Of a stretch of DNA of 64,000 nt, positions 1 to 8,303 are shown in pieces. The position numbers and the translations under genes are program-made. The stretch's first letter is position 1; the number at the start of each line of letters is the position of its first letter. The stretch covers positions 62,263 through 126,262 of the forward strand of contig NZ_BNAH01000007.1 of NCBI RefSeq assembly GCF_014653195.1, in the 5' to 3' direction. The DNA is from Thalassotalea profundi. Its GTDB lineage: Bacteria > Pseudomonadota > Gammaproteobacteria > Enterobacterales > Alteromonadaceae. Under the pieces are notes generated by a model. It saw nothing but the letters and a program-made list of their open reading frames with translations. It was not told where the DNA came from and searched no databases.

Positions 1-51
1 TTAGAGCCATCATTAGAAAAGTGTTTAAAAACACTTTCTAAAGCGACATAG
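1..51 (+). CDS. C-terminal end of an upstream gene, possibly RluC pseudouridine synthase
   Basis: An open frame enters from the left edge and ends with TAG at 49-51, encoding 16 residues (LEPSLEKCLKTLSKAT). It lies 15 bp before the HAD hydrolase. In related gammaproteobacteria rluC commonly precedes a HAD phosphatase in this cluster, so the rluC assignment is by gene order only; the visible residues are too few to identify a family. Confidence 0.4.
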   Translation, partial: LEPSLEKCLKTLSKAT

Positions 52-66
52 AAATTAAATGAGAAA

Positions 67-717
67 ATGAAAAATTATAAACTTATTATATTTGATTGGG
101 ATGGCACTTTAATGGATTCTATCGATCGCATTGTATCCTCATTACAAGCCGCTGCATTAAGTGTCAATATTGAACCACCATCTGATAAAGCGGCAAAAAG
201 TATAATTGGCATTAGTTTAGATGATGCAATGATCGAATTATTCCCAACCGCTTCTCCAGTTATATGGCAAAAGGCAAAGTTGGCTTACAAAGAACAATAT
301 ATAAGTTTAAATGAAACACCAACCCAACTATTTGAACATTCAAGACACTTATTAAAAGTATTAAAAACTCATAATAAAGTTTTAGCTGTCGCTACAGGAA
401 AAGCCCGTGATGGACTTGAAAGGGTTTGGCAAGATACAAAAACAAAACATTTTTTTAGCTCATCTCGTTGTGCAGTAGAGTGTCAATCTAAACCTCACCC
501 AAACATGCTGTTAGAATTACTGGAAGAGTTAAATATACATGCAGACGATGCTGTTATGATTGGCGATACAGTTCATGATTTAGCAATGGCTAAAAATGCA
601 GGTGTCGATAGTATTGGTGTAACTTATGGTGTCCATAGCCATGATGAACTATCACAATTTAAACCTAAAGCCATTGTAGATTCCTTAATTGCATTAGAAA
701 ACTTGTTAGTCAACTAA
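67..717 (+). CDS. HAD-superfamily phosphatase, phosphoglycolate-phosphatase-like
   Basis: A 216-residue cytoplasmic HAD hydrolase that probably dephosphorylates a small phosphorylated metabolite through an aspartyl-phosphate intermediate. Motif I is FDWDGT with nucleophile D10 and general acid D12; motif II is the ATGKARDG stretch near residue 110; motif III is the lysine of SKPHP (K142); motif IV is GDTVHD (D167, D171). The insert between motifs I and II is alpha-helical, as in the Gph/PGMB class of cap domains. It sits just after the probable rluC end, a common arrangement in Alteromonadales. The substrate cannot be read from sequence. The start ATG at 67 gives a complete motif I ten residues in, as usual for the family. 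Confidence 0.85.
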   Translation: MKNYKLIIFDWDGTLMDSIDRIVSSLQAAALSVNIEPPSDKAAKSIIGISLDDAMIELFPTASPVIWQKAKLAYKEQYISLNETPTQLFEHSRHLLKVLKTHNKVLAVATGKARDGLERVWQDTKTKHFFSSSRCAVECQSKPHPNMLLELLEELNIHADDAVMIGDTVHDLAMAKNAGVDSIGVTYGVHSHDELSQFKPKAIVDSLIALENLLVN

Positions 718-746
718 TTGCTTGATAGGTTGTGCAATTTATTAGT

Positions 747-789
747 AGGAGGATTTTGTTTCATGACGTTTCTGAGAGTTACTTTGTGA
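747..789 (+). promoter_or_regulatory. Strong ribosome-binding site with an 8-codon leader ORF
   Basis: A perfect AGGAGG (747-752) is spaced ten bases from an ATG at 763 that opens an 8-codon frame (MTFLRVTL, stop 787-789). This stop is four bases before the ATG of the J-domain gene at 794, which has no comparable ribosome-binding site of its own and has a TAA immediately before its ATG. The layout suggests translation of the leader and re-initiation at 794. This is inference from layout. Confidence 0.35.
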
Positions 790-793
790 TTAA

Positions 794-1396
794 ATGACAG
801 CATTAAACCCTTACTTAGTAGCAATACTCGATGAAATTGAGCAGTTTTTAACGTGCTTTCCGCTTTGTAGTGAGCATGAGATAATAAAACATTTACAAAA
901 TGAGAAAATCCCGCCGTTTGACGCGTTCTTATTAGCCGACATGAGAGATTTATTTAGCGCACATTTTCTTTGTATGCATGCCCTCTATAAATTAAAAGTC
1001 CAATATCAACAAACGAATAAATATAAACTTATTATTGAATCTATTAAAGTTCAACGAATAGCTTTAAATGAAACTCTCGATTGTAATAGTGGACTGAAAA
1101 CGGCAATTGAAACTATTGATCCCCTTGAAAGCTATTATCTAAACCTTAAACACTTTTTTGATACTCAAGAAGATGAAATTAGTGATTTGCTAAAATCATT
1201 TTGGCAAAAGTATCGAGCTCAAGATAGTAAACAAGCAGCATTTAACACACTGAACCTTCCAAATAATGCAGATGCTAAAATGATAAAAGCACAATATCTT
1301 CGCCTTGCACAGATACACCACCCAGACAAAGGGGGCAGCACTGAAATGTTTAGCAAAATTAATCAAGCCAAAGACATTTTAGATAAACTTTTTTAA
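794..1396 (+). CDS. DnaJ-related protein with C-terminal J-domain
   Basis: A 200-residue protein with a helical N-terminal region (about residues 1-140) and a short J-domain at the C-terminus (about 146-200). The signature HPD triad is at residues 176-178 in IHHPDKGG, followed by a helix ending in AKDILDKLF. J-domains stimulate the ATPase of Hsp70 (DnaK). The architecture, with a terminal rather than N-terminal J-domain and no zinc-finger or peptide-binding region, matches the DnaJ-related family found in gammaproteobacteria, so it is not the general chaperone DnaJ. The client is unknown. It faces the maf gene tail to tail, 17 bp away. Confidence 0.8.
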   Translation: MTALNPYLVAILDEIEQFLTCFPLCSEHEIIKHLQNEKIPPFDAFLLADMRDLFSAHFLCMHALYKLKVQYQQTNKYKLIIESIKVQRIALNETLDCNSGLKTAIETIDPLESYYLNLKHFFDTQEDEISDLLKSFWQKYRAQDSKQAAFNTLNLPNNADAKMIKAQYLRLAQIHHPDKGGSTEMFSKINQAKDILDKLF

Positions 1397-1413
1397 AAGA
1401 TTTAATAAAAGAA

Positions 1414-2010
1414 TCAAGAGCTTGCTTGAAGAGCTAATACATCAACATCAAACTGAGCAAGTAATTGAGTGAGTTTAATGAGCGGTAAACCTATTAAACT
1501 ATTAGGATCATCACCTTCTAATCGCTCAAATAAACAAATACCAAGCCCTTCACTTTTGAAGCTACCAGCACAATTGAGTGGCATTTCAGCCAGTACATAG
1601 TTTTTTATGACTTCTTTACTTAATGTTTTAAAGTGAACATGAAAAGGTTCAACTATTGACTTAGCGACTTGTTTTTTACTATCGTAAACACATAAACCTG
1701 TATAAAAGGTAATACATTTATTACTAAACATTGTTAGTTGTTTAATGGCATTTTCTATCGTATGAGGTTTGCCTAGAATTTCACCCTCACAAACGGCGAC
1801 TTGATCAGAACCAATGATAAGAGCATTACGATGATCTAAAGCAACGGCTTTCGCTTTTTCTATTGCTAACCTTTCTACTAAAGCAGTGGGTGTTTCGTTG
1901 ACTAAGGCGGTTTCATCTATATCTGGTTTAGCAGTAATAAAGGGTAAATTTAGTTTTTCTAATAATGATTGTCGAAATGGTGAAGTAGACCCTAAAACAA
2001 GTGTTTTCAT
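1414..2010 (-). CDS. yceF: Maf-family nucleoside triphosphate pyrophosphatase (YceF type)
   Basis: A 198-residue Maf/HAM1-fold enzyme that hydrolyses modified nucleoside triphosphates to monophosphate and pyrophosphate. The N-terminal LGSTSPFR loop and the GSDQV motif (catalytic D69, followed by Q70) are intact. In the YceF subfamily this motif is SDQ, and its characterised members prefer 7-methyl-GTP. Position beside yceD-rpmF-plsX, on the opposite strand, is the conserved enterobacterial and Alteromonadales arrangement. It is divergent from yceD with 119 bp between start codons. Function from family knowledge; sequence is typical in length. Confidence 0.9.
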   Translation of the reverse strand: MKTLVLGSTSPFRQSLLEKLNLPFITAKPDIDETALVNETPTALVERLAIEKAKAVALDHRNALIIGSDQVAVCEGEILGKPHTIENAIKQLTMFSNKCITFYTGLCVYDSKKQVAKSIVEPFHVHFKTLSKEVIKNYVLAEMPLNCAGSFKSEGLGICLFERLEGDDPNSLIGLPLIKLTQLLAQFDVDVLALQASS

Positions 2011-2091
2011 GTAAATGACTCAATATTTAAACAGATACCTGCTAATATATGGCTTATATTGCATTTTTAAACAAATTTAGCTAATTTTCTT

Positions 2092-2120
2092 TTGACACTT
2101 GCCTTGATGAGCATTATTAT
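2092..2120 (+). promoter_or_regulatory. Consensus sigma-70 promoter for yceD-rpmF
   Basis: TTGACA (2092-2097) and TATTAT (2115-2120) are separated by exactly 17 bp. A start site six to eight bases downstream would fall at about 2126-2128, only two to four bases before the yceD ATG at 2130. The transcript would then be almost leaderless. Confidence 0.7.
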
Positions 2121-2129
2121 GCGCGCCTT

Positions 2130-2642
2130 ATGCAGAATCTTAAACTTCCGATAACGATAAATCCGATTAAAAGCGCACAGCAACGCTCAGTGTGTGACGG
2201 AACTTATAAGTTATCAGAAATGAATAGATTGCTTGCAGTATGCGAAAGTTGCTGTGAGCATGTACATGTTAATGTAAAATTTGATGTGGATGAGCTTGGC
2301 TTGGTAGTTATATCAGGCAAAGGGTCGGCAACAGTTTCGTTAGCATGTCAGCGGTGTAATGAGGCATTTGAGCATAAATTGGATCTTGATTTTCACTTCA
2401 GTCCAGTAAAAAATGTTGAAGCCGCTGAAAACTTGCCGTCATATTATGACGCAATTGAATTAGATGAAAATGGTGAAATTAACTTGCGAGATTTAGTGGA
2501 AGAAGAGCTAATGCTTCTTATTCCGTTAATACCTAGGCATGAACTTGAGCAATGTCAATCTCCAGCTGACAGCGTTTGGGGCGAGTTGCCTGAAGAGCTT
2601 GATAAGCCGAATCCATTTGATGTATTGAAACAACTTAAGTAA
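2130..2642 (+). CDS. yceD: YceD family protein (DUF177), 23S rRNA accumulation protein
   Basis: A 170-residue member of the YceD/DUF177 family, which is implicated in 23S rRNA accumulation in bacteria and chloroplasts. The N-terminus (QNLKLPITINPIKSAQQR) parallels E. coli YceD, so the ATG at 2130 is accepted although there is no room for a ribosome-binding site after the likely transcription start. A CQRC pair near residue 76 is the conserved metal-like motif of the family, and the C-terminal half is acidic. Followed 24 bp later by rpmF; yceD-rpmF is one of the most conserved gene pairs in bacteria. Confidence 0.88.
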   Translation: MQNLKLPITINPIKSAQQRSVCDGTYKLSEMNRLLAVCESCCEHVHVNVKFDVDELGLVVISGKGSATVSLACQRCNEAFEHKLDLDFHFSPVKNVEAAENLPSYYDAIELDENGEINLRDLVEEELMLLIPLIPRHELEQCQSPADSVWGELPEELDKPNPFDVLKQLK

Positions 2643-2666
2643 TTAACAGATTTTAGGAGTTAGCTA

Positions 2667-2837
2667 ATGGCAGTTCAAAAGAGCAAAAAGTCTCGTTCTA
2701 GACGTGGTATGCGCCGTTCACATGACGCATTAACAACAGAAAACTTATCAGTAGATCCAGTATCTGGTGAAAAGCACCTTCGTCATCACATCACAGCTGA
2801 TGGCTTTTATAAAGGTGTTAAAGTAATCGCTAAATAG
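2667..2837 (+). CDS. rpmF: Ribosomal protein bL32
   Basis: A 56-residue basic protein of the large ribosomal subunit, beginning [20 protein letters not shown], which is diagnostic of proteobacterial bL32. The zinc-binding cysteines seen in some lineages are absent, as is normal for gammaproteobacteria. An AGGAG site at 2655-2659 lies seven bases before the ATG. It is cotranscribed with yceD upstream and plsX 11 bp downstream. Confidence 0.97.
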   Translation: MAVQKSKKSRSRRGMRRSHDALTTENLSVDPVSGEKHLRHHITADGFYKGVKVIAK

Positions 2838-2848
2838 GCGAAACTACT

Positions 2849-3886
2849 TTGAATAGTCTAACCATAGCGTTAGATGTTATGGGGGGCGATAAAGGCCCCC
2901 TTGTAACGCTCACTGCTGCAATTTTTGCAGTTAAAAAAGTGCCTAACCTGCATCTACTGCTTTGTGGTGATGAAAAAATCATTACAGAGACACTTCTTGC
3001 ACATCAAATTTCTCAGCATAACCAACTAACACTTATTCCTACAACAGAAGTTGTTGCTATGGATGAAAAACCGTCTAGTGCTTTACGTACTAAGCGAAAT
3101 TCCTCTATGCGAAAAGCGATCGATTTGGTTGAGCAAGGCAAGGCGCAAGCTTGTGTAAGTGCTGGTAATACCGGTGCTTTATTTGCTATGGCCCATTGTA
3201 TTTTAAAAACATTGCCAGGTGTTGAGCGACCAGCACTAATTTCGTCATTACCCACACACGATGAAAACAAACATGTTTTCATGCTTGATCTAGGGGCGAA
3301 TGTTTTTTGTGAAGCGAATATACTGTATCAATTTGGCTTGATGGGCTCAGTAATGGCAGAGCAAGTTGATGGGATTACTAAGCCAAGAGTGGCTTTATTA
3401 AATATGGGTGAAGAAGACATAAAAGGTAGTGATCATATTAAGCTTGCGGCAACAAAGCTCAGTGATAATGATCAAATAAATTATGTAGGCTTTATCGAAG
3501 GGAATGACATTTTTACCAATAAAACAGATGTTATAGTCTGTGATGGCTTTGTTGGTAATGTGGCGTTAAAAACCTGTGAAGGTGTTGCCCAACTTGTTTA
3601 CAGAAAACTACATAAATTCTTATCAGAGCATTTTTTTGCAAGAATAATCGGCAAAATTTTGGCTCCTGCCCTAAAAAAACTCTTTAAATCGATGAACCCC
3701 GACCAGTATAACGGTGCAAGTTTGATAGGATTGCGCGGTATAGTGGTTAAAAGTCATGGTAATGCAGGTAGTAAAGCATTTGAAGCAGCGATCTTTGAAG
3801 CAATGAAAGAAGTAGAAAACCAAGTACCTGAAAAAATTAAATTAGCCTTAGAACAAGGATTAATTGAACAACCACTTACTGAATAA
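2849..3886 (+). CDS. plsX: Phosphate acyltransferase PlsX
   Basis: A 345-residue enzyme that converts acyl-ACP to acyl-phosphate for phospholipid synthesis, acting as a peripheral membrane protein. The N-terminal LTIALDVMGGDKGP signature and the SAGNTGALF and GFVGNV stretches are typical. The start must be the TTG at 2849: the next methionine lies inside the ALDVMGG core. An AGGCG at 2836-2840, overlapping the rpmF stop, is the only nearby ribosome-binding candidate. A weak TTG start directly after a highly expressed ribosomal protein gene may set the ratio of the two products. It heads the fatty acid cluster plsX-fabD-fabG-acpP-fabF. Confidence 0.95.
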   Translation: MNSLTIALDVMGGDKGPLVTLTAAIFAVKKVPNLHLLLCGDEKIITETLLAHQISQHNQLTLIPTTEVVAMDEKPSSALRTKRNSSMRKAIDLVEQGKAQACVSAGNTGALFAMAHCILKTLPGVERPALISSLPTHDENKHVFMLDLGANVFCEANILYQFGLMGSVMAEQVDGITKPRVALLNMGEEDIKGSDHIKLAATKLSDNDQINYVGFIEGNDIFTNKTDVIVCDGFVGNVALKTCEGVAQLVYRKLHKFLSEHFFARIIGKILAPALKKLFKSMNPDQYNGASLIGLRGIVVKSHGNAGSKAFEAAIFEAMKEVENQVPEKIKLALEQGLIEQPLTE

Positions 3887-3963
3887 TTAAAACAACGATA
3901 AATGCTTTATTAAGACTACGCTTATATAAAGTGATATTTAGTGATCTTCTATTAGGTAAAAAA

Positions 3964-4902
3964 ATGCAAAACAAATTAGCTTTTATATTTCCTGGGCAGG
4001 GTTCTCAAGCGGTAGCAATGCTGAGCGACTTTGACAATAACGATATCGTTCAAGATACTTTCAAGGAAGCCTCTGATGCATTAGGTTACGATGTATGGTC
4101 TTTAGTTAATCAAGGGCCAGCAGAAAAACTCAATCAAACAAATTTCACTCAACCTGCATTATTAACAGCCAGTGTTGCTTTGTGGCGTCTTTGGCAAGCA
4201 TCTAGCACTATAACGCCAAGTGTTATTGCAGGTCATAGCTTAGGTGAATACTCAGCTTTAGTTTGCGCTAATGTTATTACTTTATCAGATGCGGTTAAAT
4301 TAGTTGAAAAGCGCGGTGAATTCATGCAAACGTCTGTACCTGAAGGTGTAGGTGCTATGGCTGCAATTATCGGTTTAGCTGATGATGCTATTATTAAAGC
4401 TTGTAAAGAAGCAGAGCAAGATCAAGTTGTTTCTGCTGTTAACTTCAATTCTCCTGGTCAAGTAGTGATTGCAGGGCATACAGATGCTGTCACTAGAGCA
4501 GGAGAGCTATGTAAAGCTGCGGGTGCTAAACGTGTACTTCCTTTACCTGTTAGCGTGCCTTCTCACTGCGCTTTAATGAAAGATGCCGCAGATAAGCTAG
4601 CATTAGAACTTGAAAAAATTAGATTTAATACGCCTGACATACCTGTCATTAATAATGTAGATGTTATTGCTCAGACTGATATAGCTGAAATAAAAACAGC
4701 CTTAGTTAAGCAGTTATATAGTCCGGTAAGATGGACAGAAACAATAGAAAAAATGGCGGCTCAAGGTATTACCAAAGCACTTGAAGTTGGCCCCGGGAAA
4801 GTATTGCAGGGCTTAGTTAAAAGAATTGATAAATCAATTGCTTGTGTATCTTTAAATGACGTATCGTCATTAGAAAAGTCACAAGAGTTAGTGAAGGAAT
4901 AA
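3964..4902 (+). CDS. fabD: Malonyl-CoA:ACP transacylase FabD
   Basis: Transfers the malonyl group from malonyl-CoA to ACP to supply fatty acid elongation. The start at ATG 3964 gives 312 residues beginning MQNKLAFIFPGQGSQ, matching the family (E. coli 309). An in-frame GTG at 3931 would add eleven residues before the conserved start and is rejected. The nucleophile serine is in AGHSLGEYS, the second conserved histidine in VSVPSHCALM. Followed after two bases by fabG, which implies tight cotranscription. Confidence 0.96.
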   Translation: MQNKLAFIFPGQGSQAVAMLSDFDNNDIVQDTFKEASDALGYDVWSLVNQGPAEKLNQTNFTQPALLTASVALWRLWQASSTITPSVIAGHSLGEYSALVCANVITLSDAVKLVEKRGEFMQTSVPEGVGAMAAIIGLADDAIIKACKEAEQDQVVSAVNFNSPGQVVIAGHTDAVTRAGELCKAAGAKRVLPLPVSVPSHCALMKDAADKLALELEKIRFNTPDIPVINNVDVIAQTDIAEIKTALVKQLYSPVRWTETIEKMAAQGITKALEVGPGKVLQGLVKRIDKSIACVSLNDVSSLEKSQELVKE

Positions 4903-4904
4903 GT

Positions 4905-5639
4905 ATGTTTTCATTAGAAGGTAAAGTGGCATTAGTGACAGGTGCTAGCCGTGGGATTGGTAAAGCAATCGCAACACAATTACAAACGTTAGGTGCGACA
5001 GTTGTTGGTACAGCAACTTCAGAGCATGGCGCTCAAAAAATTAGTGAATATTTGGGTGATAACAATGGCGTGGTGCTAAATGTTACTGATGACGCTTCAA
5101 TAGAGGCTATGTTTGAAGCGATAAAAGTGCAACACGGTACTATTGATATTCTTATTAATAACGCTGGCATTACTCGTGATAATTTGTTTATGCGTATGAA
5201 GGACAGTGAATGGCAGGATATAATTGATACTAATTTATCTTCAGTATTTAAAATTAGTAAAGCTGTCATGCGTCCTATGATGAAAAAACGTCATGGGCGT
5301 ATTATAAATATTGGCTCTGTCGTTGGTACAATGGGTAATGCTGGGCAAGTAAATTATGCTACAGCGAAAGCTGGATTAATTGGTTTTACAAAATCTTTAG
5401 CAAGAGAAGTTGCATCTCGAGGCATAACAGTAAATACTGTTTCACCTGGATTTATAGACACAGATATGACACAAACGCTGACTGATGAGCAAAAAGAAGG
5501 TATATTTGCTCAAGTTCCGGCAAATCGTTTAGGTAAGCCTGAAGAGATTGCGAACGCAGTTGCTTTCTTGGCGTCAGATGCTGCTGCCTATATAACTGGC
5601 GAAACTTTACATGTAAATGGTGGCATGTATATGGTTTAA
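4905..5639 (+). CDS. fabG: 3-oxoacyl-ACP reductase FabG
   Basis: A 244-residue NADPH-dependent short-chain reductase that performs the first reduction of the fatty acid cycle. The cofactor motif TGASRGIGKA, the NNAG motif in LINNAGITRDN, the catalytic serine in IGSVVG and the YATAK active-site pair are all present, and the C-terminus GGMYMV is diagnostic of FabG. It begins two bases after fabD. Confidence 0.96.
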   Translation: MFSLEGKVALVTGASRGIGKAIATQLQTLGATVVGTATSEHGAQKISEYLGDNNGVVLNVTDDASIEAMFEAIKVQHGTIDILINNAGITRDNLFMRMKDSEWQDIIDTNLSSVFKISKAVMRPMMKKRHGRIINIGSVVGTMGNAGQVNYATAKAGLIGFTKSLAREVASRGITVNTVSPGFIDTDMTQTLTDEQKEGIFAQVPANRLGKPEEIANAVAFLASDAAAYITGETLHVNGGMYMV

Positions 5640-5731
5640 TCAACAGTGATTAGCGTTGATTAAATTTGAAAAATAAGCATAATAAAAAACGGTCAACAGG
5701 TTAGACCAGCAAAAAAAGCAAAGTTAGAAGC

Positions 5732-5760
5732 TTGCATGGTGACTTGTAGACGAATACACT
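5732..5760 (+). promoter_or_regulatory. Candidate promoter for acpP
   Basis: TTGCAT (5732-5737) and TACACT (5755-5760) are separated by 17 bp within the 165-bp fabG-acpP gap, about 40 bp before the acpP ATG. A separate promoter fits the need for far more acyl carrier protein than FabG and the terminator directly after acpP. Confidence 0.35.
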
Positions 5761-5804
5761 ACACGCAATTTTGAATAATTGTATTTTCTAGTAAAGGAAA
5801 AAAA

Positions 5805-6038
5805 ATGAGTACTATCGAAGAACGCGTAAAAAAAATTACTGTAGAGCAATTAGGTGTGAACGAAGACGAAGTAAAAAATGAAGCTTCTTTTGTTGATGAC
5901 TTAGGTGCTGACTCTTTAGATACAGTAGAATTAGTCATGGCGTTAGAGGAAGAGTTTGATACTGAAATCCCTGATGAAGAAGCAGAAAAAATCACAACTG
6001 TGCAAGCAGCTATTGATTACGTTACTGCAAATCAGTAA
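5805..6038 (+). CDS. acpP: Acyl carrier protein
   Basis: A 77-residue acidic four-helix carrier. Serine 37 in the GADSLDTVE motif receives the 4'-phosphopantetheine arm. Helix II ([15 protein letters not shown]) is the conserved partner-docking surface. It is preceded by an AAGGA site (5794-5798) and followed within eight bases by a strong terminator, so much of its mRNA is probably a short single-gene transcript. Confidence 0.98.
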   Translation: MSTIEERVKKITVEQLGVNEDEVKNEASFVDDLGADSLDTVELVMALEEEFDTEIPDEEAEKITTVQAAIDYVTANQ

Positions 6039-6045
6039 TTTCAAT

Positions 6046-6079
6046 AATCAGGCGGTTTATACCGCCTGATTTATTTTTA
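6046..6079 (+). terminator. Rho-independent terminator after acpP
   Basis: An 11-bp perfect stem, AATCAGGCGGT (6046-6056) with ACCGCCTGATT (6061-6071), has a four-base loop and is followed by a T-rich stretch (TATTTTT). It lies eight bases after the acpP stop. Confidence 0.88.
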
Positions 6080-6146
6080 ACAGACGTATTTTTAAGATAC
6101 GTACACATCATAATTATTTTCATTTCTATCGGAGGCAACTCATCCT

Positions 6147-7379
6147 ATGCGGCGTGTTGTAGTTACCGGTCTTGGTATGTTAAGCCCTTTAGGTAATTCA
6201 CCTGAAACTACTTGGCAAAATCTTTTGTTAGGTAAAAGCGGCATTAGTAATATCGAGCATTTTGATACTTCAGAGTACACCACTAAATTTGCAGGTCTAG
6301 TCAAAGACTTTTCTGTTGAAGATTATATGGCTAAAAAAGAGGCCAAAAAAATGGATCTTTTTATTCAGTATGGTGTAGCTGCTGGCGTACAAGCAATAAA
6401 AGATTCAGGTTTAGAAATTAACGAAGAAAATGCACATCGTATCGGTGCTGCTGTTGGTGCAGGTATTGGCGGATTAGGTTTAATCGAAGAAAACTTTGAG
6501 AAAATGTTAAAAACTAGTCCGCGTAAACTTTCACCTTTTTTCGTTCCTTCTACTATCATAAATATGATCGCTGGACATCTTTCCATTATGTTTGGGCTTA
6601 AAGGGCCTAACATCTCAATAGTAACCGCATGTACTAGTGGAGTTCACAATATTGGTCATGCCGCGCGTATGATTGCATACGGTGATGCTGATGCTATGGT
6701 TGCTGGTGGTGCCGAAAAAGCATCAACACAAATGGGAATGGGAGGTTTTGGTGCTGCACGTGCGTTATCGACGAGAAATGATGCGCCAGAACTTGCTTCT
6801 CGTCCTTGGGATAAAGATCGCGATGGTTTCGTATTAGGTGATGGCGCAGGTGTATTAGTGCTTGAAGAGTACGAAATGGCTAAAGCACGAGGCGCTAAAA
6901 TTTATGCTGAGCTTGCTGGCTTTGGAATGAGTGGTGACGCTTATCATATGACTTCTCCACCAGCAGATGGTGATGGTGCTGCACGATCGATGCAAAATGC
7001 AATTAATGACGCTAAAGTTGATATTACTAAAATTGGTTACATTAATGCTCATGGTACATCAACCCCAGCGGGTGATATTGCTGAAACTAATGCTGTTAAA
7101 ACTGTATTTGGTGATCATGCATTTAATACGCTAGTGGGCTCGACAAAATCGATGACAGGTCACTTATTAGGTGCTGCAGGCTCTGTCGAAGCTATATTTA
7201 CCATACAAGCTCTTACACATAACCAAGTTCCCCCTACCATTAATTTAGATAATCCTGATGAAGGTTGTGATCTTGATTATATTAAAGGGCAAGCGCGAGA
7301 CGTCAAACTTGAGTATGGTTTGTGTAACTCATTTGGTTTTGGTGGTACAAATGGTTCTTTATTATTTAAGAAAATATAA
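6147..7379 (+). CDS. fabF: 3-oxoacyl-ACP synthase II FabF
   Basis: A 410-residue condensing enzyme that elongates acyl-ACP with malonyl-ACP. The catalytic triad is intact: C162 in TACTSG, a histidine in [11 protein letters not shown] and a second in [11 protein letters not shown]. The C-terminal FGFGGTNG gating loop is present. An AGG-type site lies about a dozen bases before the ATG. Its gene follows the acpP terminator, so expression needs readthrough or its own promoter in the 108-bp gap. Confidence 0.96.
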   Translation: MRRVVVTGLGMLSPLGNSPETTWQNLLLGKSGISNIEHFDTSEYTTKFAGLVKDFSVEDYMAKKEAKKMDLFIQYGVAAGVQAIKDSGLEINEENAHRIGAAVGAGIGGLGLIEENFEKMLKTSPRKLSPFFVPSTIINMIAGHLSIMFGLKGPNISIVTACTSGVHNIGHAARMIAYGDADAMVAGGAEKASTQMGMGGFGAARALSTRNDAPELASRPWDKDRDGFVLGDGAGVLVLEEYEMAKARGAKIYAELAGFGMSGDAYHMTSPPADGDGAARSMQNAINDAKVDITKIGYINAHGTSTPAGDIAETNAVKTVFGDHAFNTLVGSTKSMTGHLLGAAGSVEAIFTIQALTHNQVPPTINLDNPDEGCDLDYIKGQARDVKLEYGLCNSFGFGGTNGSLLFKKI

Positions 7380-7455
7380 ACATTAATGCCTATAAAGAAA
7401 GCATTTAGTTATTTTTGCCTTTTAAAAATAAAATACTACTTGAATAACAATAAAT

Positions 7456-7491
7456 AAGCTTGAATACTGTGCTCAGTATTCAAGCTTTTTT
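7456..7491 (+). terminator. Rho-independent terminator between fabF and pabC
   Basis: A 13-bp perfect stem, AAGCTTGAATACT (7456-7468) with AGTATTCAAGCTT (7475-7487), encloses a six-base loop and runs into six T residues. It ends 14 bases before the pabC ATG, so pabC transcription must start inside or past this hairpin. Confidence 0.9.
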
Positions 7492-7505
7492 ATGATCTAT
7501 TACTT

Positions 7506-8303
7506 ATGTTATTTTATTCAATAAATGGTGTTCAAACCAGTCACGTATCAGTTAGTGATCGAGGTTTTGCGTATGGAGATGGTTTTTTCACTACTGCTAA
7601 AATTTGTGACGGCGTGATTGAATATCAGAGTAAACATATTGAACGTTTAAAAAAAGCCAGTGAAATTCTAGAAATTGCTCCTGTTGATTTTGGGCAATTA
7701 AATGATGAAATTACTGAACTTGCATTATCATATTCTTTAGCTGTTCTTAAAATAGTCATTACTGCTGGTGAAGGGGGACGTGGCTATGCTCGTAGTAATA
7801 TGCTTAAACCGACTATTGTTATTTCTATTTTTGAGTTTCCATTGCACTATAATCAATGGATAAATGAAGGTATAAGTTTAGGCATTGCAAAAACACAACT
7901 TGGACTTAATCCACTATTACAAGGACTTAAGCACTTAAATCGTCTTGAACAGGTTATCTTGAGATCTGAACTTGATAAATTGCCTTTTGACGAATTAGTT
8001 GTGACTGATATTAATAACAATGTAATAGAAACAACAAGTGCTAATATTTTTTGGCAAATCGGAAAGATATGGTATACACCAATATTAAAAAATTCTGGTG
8101 TTAAAGGGGTCTTAAGACAGCAGATTTTAACATTATTTCCCGAAATAGTAGAAACAGAAGCCCCAGTGAGCGATTTACAAAAAGCAACTTCAATTTTCAT
8201 TTCTAACTCTGTCATGGGTATAGTGCCAATACATACTTTTAATCAACGTAAATTAAACAACAATAGCCAAGTTTTTATGCAAAAACTTAGGGAGCTAATG
8301 TGA
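7506..8303 (+). CDS. pabC: Aminodeoxychorismate lyase PabC
   Basis: A 265-residue PLP enzyme of fold type IV that releases p-aminobenzoate and pyruvate from 4-amino-4-deoxychorismate for folate synthesis. The SDRGFAYGDGFFTT N-terminal motif, the PLP lysine in LKHLNRLEQ (K142) and the ETTSANIF motif are clear. Position between fabF and mltG is conserved in gammaproteobacteria. Its last four bases overlap the mltG start (ATGTGA), indicating coupled translation. It begins 14 bases after a strong terminator. Confidence 0.93.
   Translation: MLFYSINGVQTSHVSVSDRGFAYGDGFFTTAKICDGVIEYQSKHIERLKKASEILEIAPVDFGQLNDEITELALSYSLAVLKIVITAGEGGRGYARSNMLKPTIVISIFEFPLHYNQWINEGISLGIAKTQLGLNPLLQGLKHLNRLEQVILRSELDKLPFDELVVTDINNNVIETTSANIFWQIGKIWYTPILKNSGVKGVLRQQILTLFPEIVETEAPVSDLQKATSIFISNSVMGIVPIHTFNQRKLNNNSQVFMQKLRELM

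Noticed and set aside
3931..3963. Upstream GTG start for fabD
   Set aside because: The added residues precede the conserved LAFIFPGQGSQ start and no ribosome-binding site supports it.
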